A stretch of DNA of 64,000 bases from Stichopus chloronotus (taxonomy: Eukaryota > Echinodermata > Holothuroidea > Aspidochirotida > Stichopodidae): assembly GCA_021234535.1 (NCBI GenBank), contig SFZH01000008.1:1488001-1552000 (forward strand), in the 5' to 3' direction. The translations under genes and the position numbers were made by a program. Each line of letters opens with the position of its first letter. Position 1 is the first letter of the stretch. Below are positions 46,985 to 58,749 of this stretch, piece after piece. A model generated the notes under the pieces. The model was not told the origin of the DNA and did no database searches. It saw only the letters and a list, made by a program, of their open reading frames with translations.

Positions 46985-47692
46985 TATGCTACCAGAATTA
47001 AACCTCTCTTTATTTTACAGAAAAGGGCTATTAGATGCAACGTAGACTATCGTCATCATACTGCACCTCTTTTCCCTAGTCTTAACCTTCTTAATATTTA
47101 AGATTTAAATCGGTATCACATCGGGTTGTTTATTTTTGACTGTCCACATAACAGAACCCCGTCAATATTTAGTACTCATTTTCAGTTTCGTGATAGCAAT
47201 TACCCTTACCCTAGTCGTGCTTCAAATCAGTTTATCACTCCCCTTTGTAGGCTTAGGTCATCTCAATTTGGTCTTCGATTTGTAGGTGCAAAACTATGGA
47301 ATTCTCTCCCCTTGGAACTTACAAACTGTAAAACACCATATGCATTTAAAAAGCAGCTTAAAGTTTATTTCATTGAACTACGTTTGAACTACCGTCTTTT
47401 TTGCTTTTCTGTTCTCTGTTCTTGTTGTTGTTTGTGCTTTTCTTTTTATATCTTGTATTTCTGTCTTTAATTAAGGGGTGTCAACACCCACAAGCTCCTA
47501 GGAGCTTTCAGTTGCCATTCCTCAGTCTCTTACCTTTTTTTCTTATTGAGTAAAGTAATTATTTTATGATTTGTCTAAGCATGATGATCCTTTTATACTG
47601 TAATTTCGTTACTTTTTCCACTCTCAGAATATTGTTATATGTTTTTTTTTATATTATAGTAAGAGATTGGAATAAAGTCATACTGAACTGAA
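46985..47692 (+). mobile_element. 5'-truncated non-LTR element, RT C-terminus and 3' UTR
   Basis: It reads LQKRAIRCNVDYRHHTAPLF, a stop near 47101, then an open frame 47126-47470 with FGLRFVGAKLWNSLPLEL, the usual end of CR1/jockey-group ORF2. The 3' part ends GGAATAAAGTCATACTGAACTGAAACTG. Only the last part of ORF2 is present. Confidence 0.75.
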
Positions 47693-50230
47693 ACTGTATT
47701 GGGATGTGTACAGATTTTTGATTTATTCGATGTCTGGAGAGGTCGCAATCCAAAGAGCAGAAAATATACTTGGCATTCTAATATCGATAAATCAATTCAT
47801 TGTAGGCTAGATTTTTTTCTGATATCTGGCCATCTTAAAAATTGTGTATCAAACACCGATATTTCTCCAATTTTTGGCTCGGACCATGATAGTATTGTTT
47901 TGGATATTTTGGGGGGTATCAGAGGGGCCCGGGCATTTGGAAACTAAATGTCTCCTTTTTAAATAATGATGATTATTACAATTTGATCAAAGAGACAGTT
48001 TCTTCTACTGTTTAGTGTAATGCGGGTCTTGATCCCAGTCTCTTATGGGAAATTTGTAAGTTAAATATTATCCTAGATCTGTTTCTATTAGGTTTTCAAA
48101 GATACAAGCTAGAGCTCGTGAAAATGATGAAAATAATATTATTATAGAAGAATTGCTTTTTGCGAACAGCTCATTTCTATTAACCCCTCAGAGGAGACTC
48201 AAAAGGAGTTAGATATATTACGCAATAAACTGGAAGCCATTTACGATTTTAAGTTAAACGGTATTATTGTTCGGTCAAGAGCCCTTTGGGTAGAGAAGGG
48301 GGAAAAAGGTACTAAGTACTTTTTAAATTTAGAAAAACGTCACAGAATGTTGCATACAATTAATGAATTAATTTCGGATGATAATATTATACTCAATACA
48401 CCGAAGCAAATTTTAGCAGAGGCTCAAAGATTTTATTTAAATCTTTACACTTAAGATAAAAATATTACCTCCTCCGATATTTTTTATTTTAATTGGGAAT
48501 GTCAACACGCCATTCTTTCGAATGATCAAAAGGAAAATGGGCAGCTTTTAGTTGATTCTTTTAATTTTGCCTTTGAAAAGGGCTATTTGTCTGATGAATA
48601 GGGTAGGGCTATTATTTCCTTACTTCCTAAACCTGGCAAGAACGTTACGTTTTTGAAAAATTGGCGTCCAATAGCACTTTTAAATGTTGATTATAAAATC
48701 GCTGCAAAATGTATAGCCTCACGTTTAAAAATGTTTTGAAGTCTATTATTAGTTATGAGCAAACTGGTTTTTGAAAGGGTAGATTCATAGGAGAAAATAT
48801 TCGTTTAGGATCTCATTTGGTATTGAGATGAAAAGGCTGTACCTGGTGGTTTGCTTTTTTAGATTTTGAAAAAGCTTTCGGTCGTTTAGATTGAGGTTTT
48901 ATTCAAAGGACATTTACTCATTTTTATTTTAGTCCTCAGGTCAAACAGTGGGTCAATGTTATATAGTAACAACACAACTTGCGTCTCTAATAATGGTTAT
49001 ACGCCTAATTACTTTAGGGTGTCCCGTGGCGTTCGCCAAGGCTGTCCATTACGCCCCTATCTTTTTATCATTTGCACGGAAATACTTTGTACTTTAATAA
49101 AATGCAATACTGATGTTAGTGGTATTACTATATTAGGCACACATTTAAAAATATCTCAATATGCTGACGATACAGCGATTATTACAGATGGCTCTGAAAT
49201 TTCTCTTACCGAGGTTACTAATGTATTAAATAGGTTTTGTAGTGTTTCTGGTCTTAAGATCAATCTTGGTAAGTCCTACCTGTTTTTGCTAGGGCCATTA
49301 TCAAATTCTAATTATGAATACCTTAATCAATATATAATATGCATTATGATTCTGTTCGTTACTTGGGTACAATTTTTTCTCATCATAAAGAAGATTTCCT
49401 TCGCCTCAATTATTTACCAAAGTTATCTCGGATTAAACAGCTTCTTCATTTGTGGTCTATAAGAGACCTAACACCAATAGGAAAGATACTTCTTATTAAA
49501 ACTTTTGCTATTTCTCAGCTTGTATTTTTGTTTGTGGTGCCCCCTTATCGGCCGAATTATTTCTTTACAGACCTTAATAAAGTCTTTTAAAATTTTATTT
49601 GGAATAATAAAAAAGATAAAATTAAGCGTTCAGTGTTATGCAATAAAAAGTGTGATGTTGGATTAAATATTGTCGATATTGAAAGTTTTGCTAATAGTTT
49701 GAACGCAAGTTGGGTAAAAATGTATACGGACGATAATTATCGTCCATGGAAATCGATTTTTAATTATGCTTTACGGAATTACATTTCTGTTTTCTTGTAA
49801 TTTCAAAAGCGGTGACATTGTTACATCTAATAATTTTATTCTTCAGATTTGTAACGCTTGGGCAAATGCCAGCTTTTCAATTCCTGTCATGAATTTCGGC
49901 AACCAGGTTGTTTTAAATAATAGCTGCTTAAAGGTAGATAATCATATCATTTATCACGAGACTCTAAAACAGAAAAGGGCATATTATGTTAGAAAATTTT
50001 ATTAAAAATACTGGAGAATTTTTTTCTTATCAGGAATTTGTTAATAGGTATCAAATACAGAATTTTCCATTTACTTACTATTACGGTATAATTCTTACTA
50101 TTCCTAGACAGTGGAAGGCTAATTTAGGGGGAGAGCAAAATTTAGCTCCAAACGAGGGTAATAAACTCTCAATTCATCCCCATGGCTTAAATAAAAACTT
50201 TGATGCGTTCAACGTTTTGCCGGGTGAGGG
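47693..50230 (+). mobile_element. L1/Tx1-like non-LTR retrotransposon fragment, decayed
   Basis: It begins inside the endonuclease: DVWRGRNPKSRKYTWHS, RLDFFLISGHLK and GSDHDSIVLDI (47699 frame). RT pieces follow: NWRPIALLNVDYKI (about 48660), GVRQGCPLRPYLFIICTEIL and QYADDTAII with SGLKINLGKS (48956 frame). The C-terminal part is in the 49339, 49766 and 49986 frames. Several stops and frameshifts. RLDFFLIS and the RT motifs fit the L1/Tx1 group, unlike the CR1-like pieces in this window. It starts directly at the 3' end of the preceding element. Confidence 0.8.
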
Positions 50231-51183
50231 AGAGACTGTAATTGAGAACTCCTCTGAGTTGAGGTGTGAGTACACCAGAGTTCATACGGCAACTGTTCGC
50301 CCTTGCGAACTTCAAGTACGCAGTGTTCGTTGGGGTGTACAAAGCCTTTCTGGTACGTCTATTGTCTTTAAACAGTTTTTTTTTTCATGACATCGTTATT
50401 GCTCAGGAAGGACACAGCAACGCGGTTGCAGTACTTTTTAACCTGCAAGTACAAGCACGGGAAACTTTACCACTACTTCGGACTTGCACATGATGACTCT
50501 CCCTGAGGTACTTCAGATCGTAGCGATTACTTTACACAAAGATATACTCACACTTGCAGAGTGACATGGATGATACCTTTGTTTGAAGTTCATGCATGGC
50601 GAGAGAAGCTCGTTAGACATATTAACGGAGTCACAATTTTTGCTATTACTTTTCCTTCACTATTTTCTTGAACAAATTTACTGCTGTGTGGCGATGTTAT
50701 GAATGATAGTTCACTCCGCCAGTCAAAAACCTGAAGGACAATCTGGCTTTTATAGTAAGGTCAATGTCCCAAGGAATGTCCCATTGAATAATAAATAACT
50801 AAATAATAAGCTGACTCTACAGGTTCAGATGGAAGGACAGGGGAGTCTTAAGACGTCTGTGACGTATTCACAGTGTTTAGAGTACACTGTGACATGCCAG
50901 AGCAAACAGAATTATGTACAGCGTAGATCACATTCAGTGTTCAACATGTGCCTGCACTATTGTGAGACAATGCTGTTCGAGGTAAATCATGGCTTCGATT
51001 TGGCCAGCCTTTTGGGTAGCGGGTGATCAGATGATTAGAGCCCCATTTAATCCGTCTGTTGATTCAACTCGCTCACACTGAAAATAAGTTAAATTACGGG
51101 GACGAAGATGACTGAGCAAAAGGCAGCTCGAAGTTAGATGACGTTAACGGTCTAAGACGGATGATAACACATGCCTGCATACT
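50231..51183. other. No gene; duplicate A resumes at about 50690
   Basis: From about 50690 (GAATGATAGTTCACTCCGCC) the sequence matches 59885 onward. The frame 50829-51026 lies in this repeated DNA and has shifted or broken counterparts at 60.0-60.2 kb, so it is not counted as a gene. Confidence 0.5.
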
Positions 51184-51519
51184 AAAGCTGAAATATGATT
51201 TCACCTTTAATTCGCCTAGTCATCTAATTTATTATTCTTCAGTGTTTCGAGGGAAGATAATATAGAGAAAAGATCACCTGTCACAAAATCTGAAAAGAGA
51301 ACTATGTACACTCAACATTTTTATTGGCCCTATAAACTTCAAACACTCCAAGATGAAGCAATCATTCGCCGTTACTTGAAATCAAACAGACCAATGGGGA
51401 TGGATGTGAATACTTATGTATGTAAATATGGGGGTTAAACGATGTTTTGGTTGCAGTGGCTATGACACATTCCGTGGAATTTGACTTTCACTCAGATTTC
51501 CAACTCATATTCCAGTCTT
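51184..51519 (+). mobile_element. MITE copy 3 (about 336 bp)
   Basis: AAAGCTGAAATATGATT at the left and CCAACTCATATTCCAGTCTT at the right. The body has TTCGCCTAGTCATCT and GAAAAGATCACCTGTCACA. It is the same insertion as copy 4 at 60459, carried along by the segmental duplication. Confidence 0.78.
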
Positions 51520-52779
51520 AATACAAAGAGAAGAATCTCATCCTCAGGTGGTTGATTGCAAGTCTTAAAAAATCACGTTTTGACAACTGAAGTTTTGACT
51601 ACTGAAGACCACCTTCATCCAGGAGGGCTACTAGAATAGTTTCACCTATATAGCAGGCCCTGGCGTCACTTGATATTCATATACTGTCTACCTTTTCTAG
51701 ACATTTACAGTAAACCTCTGTCTGTTGTAAAAGAGATAAAATATAGGGAGAGTTAATAATTTCAAGTGAAAAGGTGTGAGGTGACCCAGATTTGTCTTGT
51801 TTATGGCGTGGAGATACGGAAACGTGTAATGGACCTACTTCATATAAAACTAAGAAGGTAATCAGTGTATTTACAAACGTCGAATTTTCTCAAGACTATC
51901 AAAAACCATCTCTTGGTAACAATAAAGAAATCGTTACACTAATAAGTTAACTAATACTTCTGACTAATACTTCTAACATTTTATAGTATAACGTAGCGTT
52001 CTTTCAGGACAAGTAATATTTTGTCTTTTTGCGACCATTCTGTAGTAGGAGTGATTACACTTCTTGCAACGCTTCACAACGTAACCTTGCCATCAAAATA
52101 AACCATTCTGTCCCAATTCACTTCAGAATCATGAAATATTCTTTTTATTATGATCGACCGTTCAACAATAAAAGTAAAGAAATAAAAGCACGGAAATAAA
52201 GTTATAATTATAACGTTCATGACTGAAAATTGGACTACTAATTCGAAGACCTATGTAAAGACCTAATTTCAAGACTTGTGTGTAGGCCTTGAAAAAGTGT
52301 TTCAGGTGCACCTGTCCTGCACCTGTAATTATGATTACTTTTTTCTGGGTATTTTAATGCAATGGCTTGCTAAACACTCAGACAATCTTGAACAAGTTAG
52401 TTGGGACAAAAGATTTCCTTAATGTTGGCTTCAGGATTACTGTTCTCAGTATACATTCACTATGGCTAACACTGACACGGGAGCGGTGTTTCAACTCATC
52501 CTCAGAACTGAAACGCCAGAATTATGATGACGAAGTGTCGCAACATGTTCCTCCAAGATGGCAACTGTGGCAGAAGAATTTCCCAACTACATGACACTCA
52601 CAATGCTATCTTAATATAAACATAAATTGTATCCGGCCGTGGTGTATACTTCGGATAAACGGTGTTCTTACATTTTTTTTATCCCATAGCACAATTACCA
52701 ATTCCGTTGTGATCCTTTGGGGTAAGATGCAAATCAAAACGCCACAATATTTTAAAAGAAAAAAAAATAAAGTTGACCA
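51520..52779. other. No gene; part of duplicate A
   Basis: It matches 60815-61540 with indels. Nothing coding is supported. Confidence 0.45.
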
Positions 52780-53265
52780 AAGCAGGAAGTAGTTATTGAT
52801 GATAAATTACTCTGGAAAGAGCATGCTCAATGAATAGACAAGCATTTCAAACCTCGCCTCTGTTGCTTACGATTGTTTACATGAATTACATTCTTTAAAT
52901 GTAAGTCCAAATATTCTTGCTACCTTTTATGATACTATTATCTGCTCTATCTGGACATACTGCATGCAAGGCATGTCAGGTAGGCAGCAGACAAAACTCA
53001 ACTGAAAATCATCAATGACGTTATTAGACGGACAGGAAAAAATATTAGCGAACACTTTCCCACGGTTGATGGGGTCCACTAGTCCAGAGTCCAGCAAGAA
53101 TTAAATTAATTGTGGAATGCCAAAAATTATCTTTTTGAGCAACTTGGAGGCCTTCGTATTCAACGTAGTGGTAGACTCAAATCCATTCGTTCTATAACTA
53201 ACCGGTATCATTCATCTTTCCTAGGTACTGCAATCACTTTACATAACTTGGATTTTTTAGGTCGT
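52780..53265 (+). mobile_element. Non-LTR RT C-terminal fragment, decayed
   Basis: VVIDDKLLWKEH (about 52790), KTQLKIINDVIRRTGKNISE (52991), then RSGRLKSIRSITNRYHSSFL (about 53162). This is the end region of CR1-group RT proteins, which commonly read PSGRRYR then TNRYKNSF. Stops lie between the pieces. Duplicate B keeps only the first piece (61540-61660). Confidence 0.7.
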
Positions 53266-55762
53266 TTGTTTATTCTGAACATTACTTTTTATGCTCTGTT
53301 ATCTGTGTTATCTGTGTCATACTGTTATGCTCCACTATCTGTTTTATGTTTGTATCTGTTTACACGTTTACAGTGGAACTTATCTGTTTTATTTGTTTGT
53401 ATCATTTCACTGCATACATGTGATGTTCTTGTTTGAGGATTTAATAAAGTGTATCAGTTGATCTGTCTATCCTTCTGTCCCCTTGTCCGTCTATCTGTCT
53501 AGCAGTCTGTCTGTTTATTTGTGTATCTGACTAAGTTAGAACCCTTGAAAATAAAAATGAAATTTCGCAATGTCAATGTCTGTACAATGTGCTTAACTGC
53601 ATATACTCCTCAGGTTATGTGCACACGATAAACACATTAGACCATAATTCTAACACTTTGTATCTTGATGACTGAATGTGTGTACCTATTGGCTGAATTA
53701 TTACTATTTGCAGTGCACGTGCTATATAGTGAAATACATTTTTTCTAGCGATTTCCAGTCGTGGTATGCCTTGCCTCTGCGGCGGATATCCTAAATATTA
53801 CAACATGCCGTTATTCGTACGTTAAAATGGGATTGACTTCAACCTCAGTCTTCTTTTGTTCTACTTAGGTTCAACTTCTTGCAAATTGTCATGGCCTTAG
53901 GTCAGTTGAACGCTTTAGCACGGTTATAACGTCATGAAGAGAGACGTCAGGACTAGAATGCAGAGAGTGAGAGTTCGATTAGTCTCTCAAAGTTCCATTT
54001 ATTAATTGATTGGACTCGCCCCCACAAATTAAGTAAATTAAGTGGATGATGATTGAACATTAAAATAAACAATAACATGGCGATGACAGAATCGAGAGGA
54101 AACTTACAATAAGACAACCTATATAGTATATAGAGAGACAAGGATATGTTGACACTTCAAAGACACAATGAACAGTGCGGAGTCTCGTGACTGCAGAAAG
54201 CTAAGCCCACGCTTCTCAGGTTGAGAGTAACCCGGTCGAAGATGACGATGACCAATCAGAATCATAAATTCTATATGCAAATTATTGCCACCCTTGAATT
54301 AAACAAACCCGTAATTATTGGGAAATCTTTCCAAGTAACACCATGGGGGTAGCATGAGACAGGTCTAAAACTCATGCTGGATATGTGTCGATTATGAAAC
54401 AATCTAGGGTTATGGACACTTATATCCGCAGACTCAAAACGACAGATTTGTCACTCTGTCTAAGTTGTTGAATTTCAATAGCTCCAACTCCTGGTTCACT
54501 TTTCTCGGTTGCTTTATATTGTAGCAGAAAGAAAGGAAAGTTGATTTCAAAAGATGCTGTATTCTATTTCTCAACAGGATAGTTACCACTTTACAGTTTA
54601 TCAGTACAAAACTTAGCGCACAAAACTTGCTCCCACCCTCACCCCCTTTTAAGTATGCCTAATCATTGATAATTAAAAAAAATGTAAGTAAAAAATTTAC
54701 AGATAAGTTAACCTGAAAAAATGGCCTTCTGAAATGACTACAGTTGGATTTGTGTCATAACATCAAAGACTCGACTTGGACTCTAGTCAGCGATTAGACT
54801 TGACTTGTCTTTTGATTGTCTTTTACTATTTGACTAAAATCAAAGCTCTCTTGCAGCTCTCTTTTTCACTATCTGATGTTTACAAGAGGAAAAGTTCTGA
54901 TTTTAGAATAAATTTCTAAAAACGTCAGTGTAGCGTTCTTTCGGGTTTTTTATAGGCAAGCTGTGTTTCGTTTGTTTGTCCATGTACTTTACTTGTCCTC
55001 TGCATACTTTTGTATACTTTTGCAGTTGTCAACAGGATTTGTCAAAGGTAATACAATCAGATGAGAAATATTCACTCTAAAGGAGTAGTAATGACCGAAA
55101 AGGTTGTCATTCTTACTAATGTAGAGTGAACATTTACTCTCGCTTTTTTAGTCATCCCTAATCTCGTAATTTGGGATTTATAGTGTTTCATGTTTCATAT
55201 CACAACCGTCAAATAACACAACACATTATGGAATAATCTTTATGATCTTTATAATCTTTATGATCTTTATGTTAATTATCAGTACAAGTGATGTTGTTTA
55301 TTTTAATATACGATTCTGCAAAATACCATAAAACATTATTCGAAATGTCAAGATACCGTAATATAGGCAATTTGTAAATATAATAACATCCAGGGATATT
55401 TATCAAACAATGCCAGCAAAAATTCATCGTATTTATTTTTGATATTTCTTTTTACAAAATAAACAAGTATAGTTAACATTTCAATGTGAAAGCACTTCAA
55501 TGATGTTATGTATTGTCACAATGTAAACATTAACCCATAGAGGGTATTAAACAGACTGAGTAATTAACCTACAAACAAGAGGGCAATTCACAGAGTTGCA
55601 TCTCATCTCTATCGTCGTCCATAATCATTCACTCTTTTACATGTATGTAGTCTAGTAGATCGAAAGTTCGATCGAATACTGAGCGCTTTACATTATACAC
55701 GTACATAGTGCATAAGTACACGTAGCTAGGCGGAGCACACAGTTGTTGTAAGAATGTAGAAG
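53266..55762. other. No gene; end of duplicate A and start of duplicate B
   Basis: A run of CTGTCTATCTGTCC-type repeats lies at 53455-53520. 53980-54690 matches 61665-62745. From about 54700 unit B begins. TTTATGATCTTTATAATC repeats lie at 55238-55270. Confidence 0.5.
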
Positions 55763-55951
55763 TCACGTGTGCGTCAAAGTAATCCTTTGATTTCCGTTAT
55801 TTCTCAAATCAGCATTACACTCTGGGCGTTTTCTAATAGTTCTAAGAAACACGTCACAATTTGCATACTGTAAACAGCTCAATTCCTGACTAGTGTGTAC
55901 AGGACATGTAACAAGTAAAATCATACTGAGTAGAAGTATTATCAAAAGCAT
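55763..55951 (-). CDS. Possible small secreted cysteine-containing peptide
   Basis: 62 codons. The N-terminus MLLIILLLSMILLVTCPVHT is a plausible signal peptide. The remaining 42 residues carry three Cys (SC, NC, EC) and end in TLTHT. A TATA-like TTATATC lies about 25 bases upstream. No homologue is recognised and no counterpart is seen in duplicate A. It may be chance. Confidence 0.25.
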   Translation of the reverse strand: MLLIILLLSMILLVTCPVHTSQELSCLQYANCDVFLRTIRKRPECNADLRNNGNQRITLTHT

Positions 55952-57528
55952 GGGAAATTACATTGTTATTAGATATAAGCGCTCAGTCCAAATATGGTTG
56001 CTCAGGTTGAAATATCGGTTCACATTGTGTGGAAAGCACAGATCTAATAAGCTATGTTGCACCTTGTACTAACAGAACCTACCGTACTGTAATATGTGCC
56101 CTATTGACTATGATGTTACCGATCGAGTGAACACTACATATCGTAATAAGGTACCTAACGACCAAGTCTGAAGTTCATCAGACTTACTGCCTAGAAAAGA
56201 ATCACGACACACTTTTTCGAAGCTTTTTGCAGATTAATGATTTGACTTCTGACTTTTGACCTCTGACCTTAAATTTTGGCGGGAGACACAACTTCAGACC
56301 ATGGGTCACCTATCTACCAACTTTAACCCTCATCGGCTTTGCAGGCTAAGAGGAGTTGCAGAAGCAAACTTTTCGGTGTCAAATTTGACTTTTGACCCCT
56401 GAACCTGACCCTGACCTCAAAACACATACAAACAAGATTTTTAGATAAAATCTTGTTTGCTGGTCATATTTGGAGGTCCCATGTAGTCATGGTCAATAGT
56501 CATTTTGGATTAAAAAATACAGCAAAAAAATTATCACTAATTTGACCTCTGACCTTAAAGTGTTGCGTGTGTATTGAAAAACCGGCATAAAACAATAAAC
56601 AACAGAAATCATATTTGAAAATTTGGGCCTACATAATGAACTTCAACAGCTCAGGTTTCACTGGTGTATCAAAAACATACTACTCAAGTTGTGGCTCCTT
56701 GGTCGGTATCGGGAATTGTAGTATTTGGTAGAAGGAAGCACTGTACCTACAAATAACCTACAAACTGATCACAACGTTGCGGCGTCAGTGATCCTGTTTT
56801 TTATTTTGACTAACTGAATATTCAATACTAGTTTACTCCTATTGACTTGTTCAAAGAAGCACACCGTTGATTTGAATGAAAATTGTTGAAATAAGATTTT
56901 CACTAATTCGACCTCTGAACTCTGACATTTGACCTTAAATTTTGACGGGAGACACAACTTCAGACCATGGGTTAAATATCTACTCACTTTGGTCCAGGAG
57001 GAGTTGCAGACGCAAACTTTTGATATTGAAATTTTCTTTCACACACACACACGCACACCCACCTTCACACATTTTGACCCCTACCCTAATAGAGAGGTCC
57101 AGGTCACCTTAAATACCATACGAGCTTAGACCCCCGCCCCATGTCTCAAATATCAACTGTACATAATGTCACCATGGTAACTGTTGCTATGGCAACTCAG
57201 AGCGCCATAATACATTCTAGCGTCCCAAAACAACTACAATATTTCATCTCGAACATTACATGTATACAGATGAGATAACTATTTAATAGACATCAAATCC
57301 GCGCACCTTGTATTGAAATATGCTGTGTTAGATAGCAGAAAGAGTCATACCAATTTATTGTTTTACTTGTATCAGTTACTCTTATCTCAATCTCTTTTCA
57401 AATAGACTTTATACAGTGATTTGAATTTATATTAGTAAAAAGAAATTTTAATATCCAGACGATTCAGAAAATAGTTTGAAAGTTAAGTGATGATGAGAAG
57501 CAGAATTTGTGTACTGTTCCATGAAATG
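55952..57528. repeat. Spacer with a duplicated TTTGACCTCTGACCTTAAA-type block
   Basis: Blocks at about 56235-56390 and 56905-57025 share GACCTTAAATTTTGRCGGGA, GACACAACTTCAGACCATGG and GAGGAGTTGCAGAMGCAAAC. It is probably a dispersed repeat present twice. A (CA)n run lies at 57040-57060. AATAAA on the minus strand at 57359-57354 could end the copy 5 transcript. Confidence 0.65.
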
Positions 57529-58749
57529 TTAAGTGTACGTGTCTTCACAACGGCATACGGCCCGCTCGTAAATTTTGTTATGTACAAATATAATTTTATT
57601 ACGAGTAAACAGCTTATCAACAGCGATCTCTGAATAGTCCTTTCCACTCATGTTATCAACTTCAGATTTGATAATGTTTTCTTCCAACTTTTTAAATAAT
57701 AATATCCAAACAAAATATCCACATCCAACAATTGAAGTACCAGTTACAAATGTAACTATGGGGACAATAATATTTTTAAGTTTGTATTTCCTTAAGTGAA
57801 TACTGATGACCTTCGTTACCTCTTTTGATCCCAGTATTACTCTGCATTCTATCGTGTGATTGTCATTATCTATCGTCTCATTTTGAGAACTGAAGGTTAG
57901 CATCACCTTTTGGGATCCATCACTTGAGGGGAGCAGAGAGGCATTGGAAATGATATCCTGACTCTCACGTAGATCCCACTCCATCAATGCTTGTGAATGA
58001 GATGGAAAACAGCGGCATGTAAAAGTTATGTTCTCTCCTTCAGTTACTTTCACAGTTTCAGGGTACACGGTCACCTCTAAATCCTCGTGTACAGTAATGG
58101 TTGGTAACGATTTGCAGTAGTCCTTGTCTCCGATCTTGCATACTAATCTGCTGTTGTTGTAGGCTCTTGTTATATTTTGGTCTACTGTTATTGATTTAGT
58201 GACCCCTTCTCTTTCGATTCTTGTGTAAGTCAACTCAGCAGAGTAAGTACCAATTTCAATCGATACCTCTAAGGCAGAATTATCTATGTCATTTGGACAG
58301 TGCAGTTTGAATGCATCTCCCACGAAAAACACACCGTTCAGCGAATTAATTAAAATGCATCCCCCAAGCAGTCGTTCAACGACGTGTAGCTGTATATATT
58401 CCTCGTTGTCCCACCAAATCCTTTTCCATAAACACCACCCACAATAATTCCATCTGCAAGTATAGCGAGATGAGTCTGAATTATTGATTCCTTTTATCAC
58501 GAAAGTATAAATTTGTCCTGAGCGTATCAGATCATTCTCGTTAGCTAACAGTACCATTGGATCTTTCCCTTTAAGTAGTTTGACGTTTTTCGCCCCGTCA
58601 GGAGGTCTACAGGTCAGAGCAATTGTTTCTCCAGGATTTGAAAAGAAGTGTATTTTATCTGACGAATAAGATGCATTTACTAATATGCTCCCATTTGAAA
58701 CTCGAATGATCCAGCTTAGTGAGACAATAAAAATCAGATAGTGATCCAT
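57529..58749 (-). CDS. Ig-superfamily type I membrane receptor, copy 5 (intronless)
   Basis: 406 codons, uninterrupted. Same layout as copy 4: signal peptide 1-20, domain 1 (C47-C98, extra C103 and C106), domain 2 (C131, C151, C204, C212), domain 3 (C245-C302). I count about 14 differences from copy 4 in the first 310 residues. Beyond that, the membrane segment (about 326-352) and tail share only scattered residues. Y372 sits in KDYSEI, so the ITSM threonine of copy 4 is a lysine here. Y394 sits in HNKIYE. The C-terminus has CRCEDTYT. It is probably functional; the differing tail suggests altered signalling. Confidence 0.9.
   Translation of the reverse strand: MDHYLIFIVSLSWIIRVSNGSILVNASYSSDKIHFFSNPGETIALTCRPPDGAKNVKLLKGKDPMVLLANENDLIRSGQIYTFVIKGINNSDSSRYTCRWNYCGWCLWKRIWWDNEEYIQLHVVERLLGGCILINSLNGVFFVGDAFKLHCPNDIDNSALEVSIEIGTYSAELTYTRIEREGVTKSITVDQNITRAYNNSRLVCKIGDKDYCKSLPTITVHEDLEVTVYPETVKVTEGENITFTCRCFPSHSQALMEWDLRESQDIISNASLLPSSDGSQKVMLTFSSQNETIDNDNHTIECRVILGSKEVTKVISIHLRKYKLKNIIVPIVTFVTGTSIVGCGYFVWILLFKKLEENIIKSEVDNMSGKDYSEIAVDKLFTRNKIIFVHNKIYERAVCRCEDTYT

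Larger units (their letters stand above)
43045..54695. repeat. Segmental duplicate A (holds Ig receptor copy 4)
   Basis: It matches unit B (about 54.65-62.75 kb) in order. Pairs seen: receptor gene 44426-45628 with 57529-58749; upstream flank 45629-46590 with 58750-59700; 50690-52905 with 59880-61660; 53980-54690 with 61665-62745. The boundary sequence TTTTAAGTATGCCTAATCAT occurs near 54652 and 62692, with a diverged form near 43050. Unit A carries about 4.1 kb of later insertion at 46.6-50.7 kb. Limits are approximate. Confidence 0.82.

Noticed and set aside
50829..51026. 65-codon frame in duplicated DNA
   Set aside because: The matching place in duplicate B (about 60000-60200) does not keep the frame.
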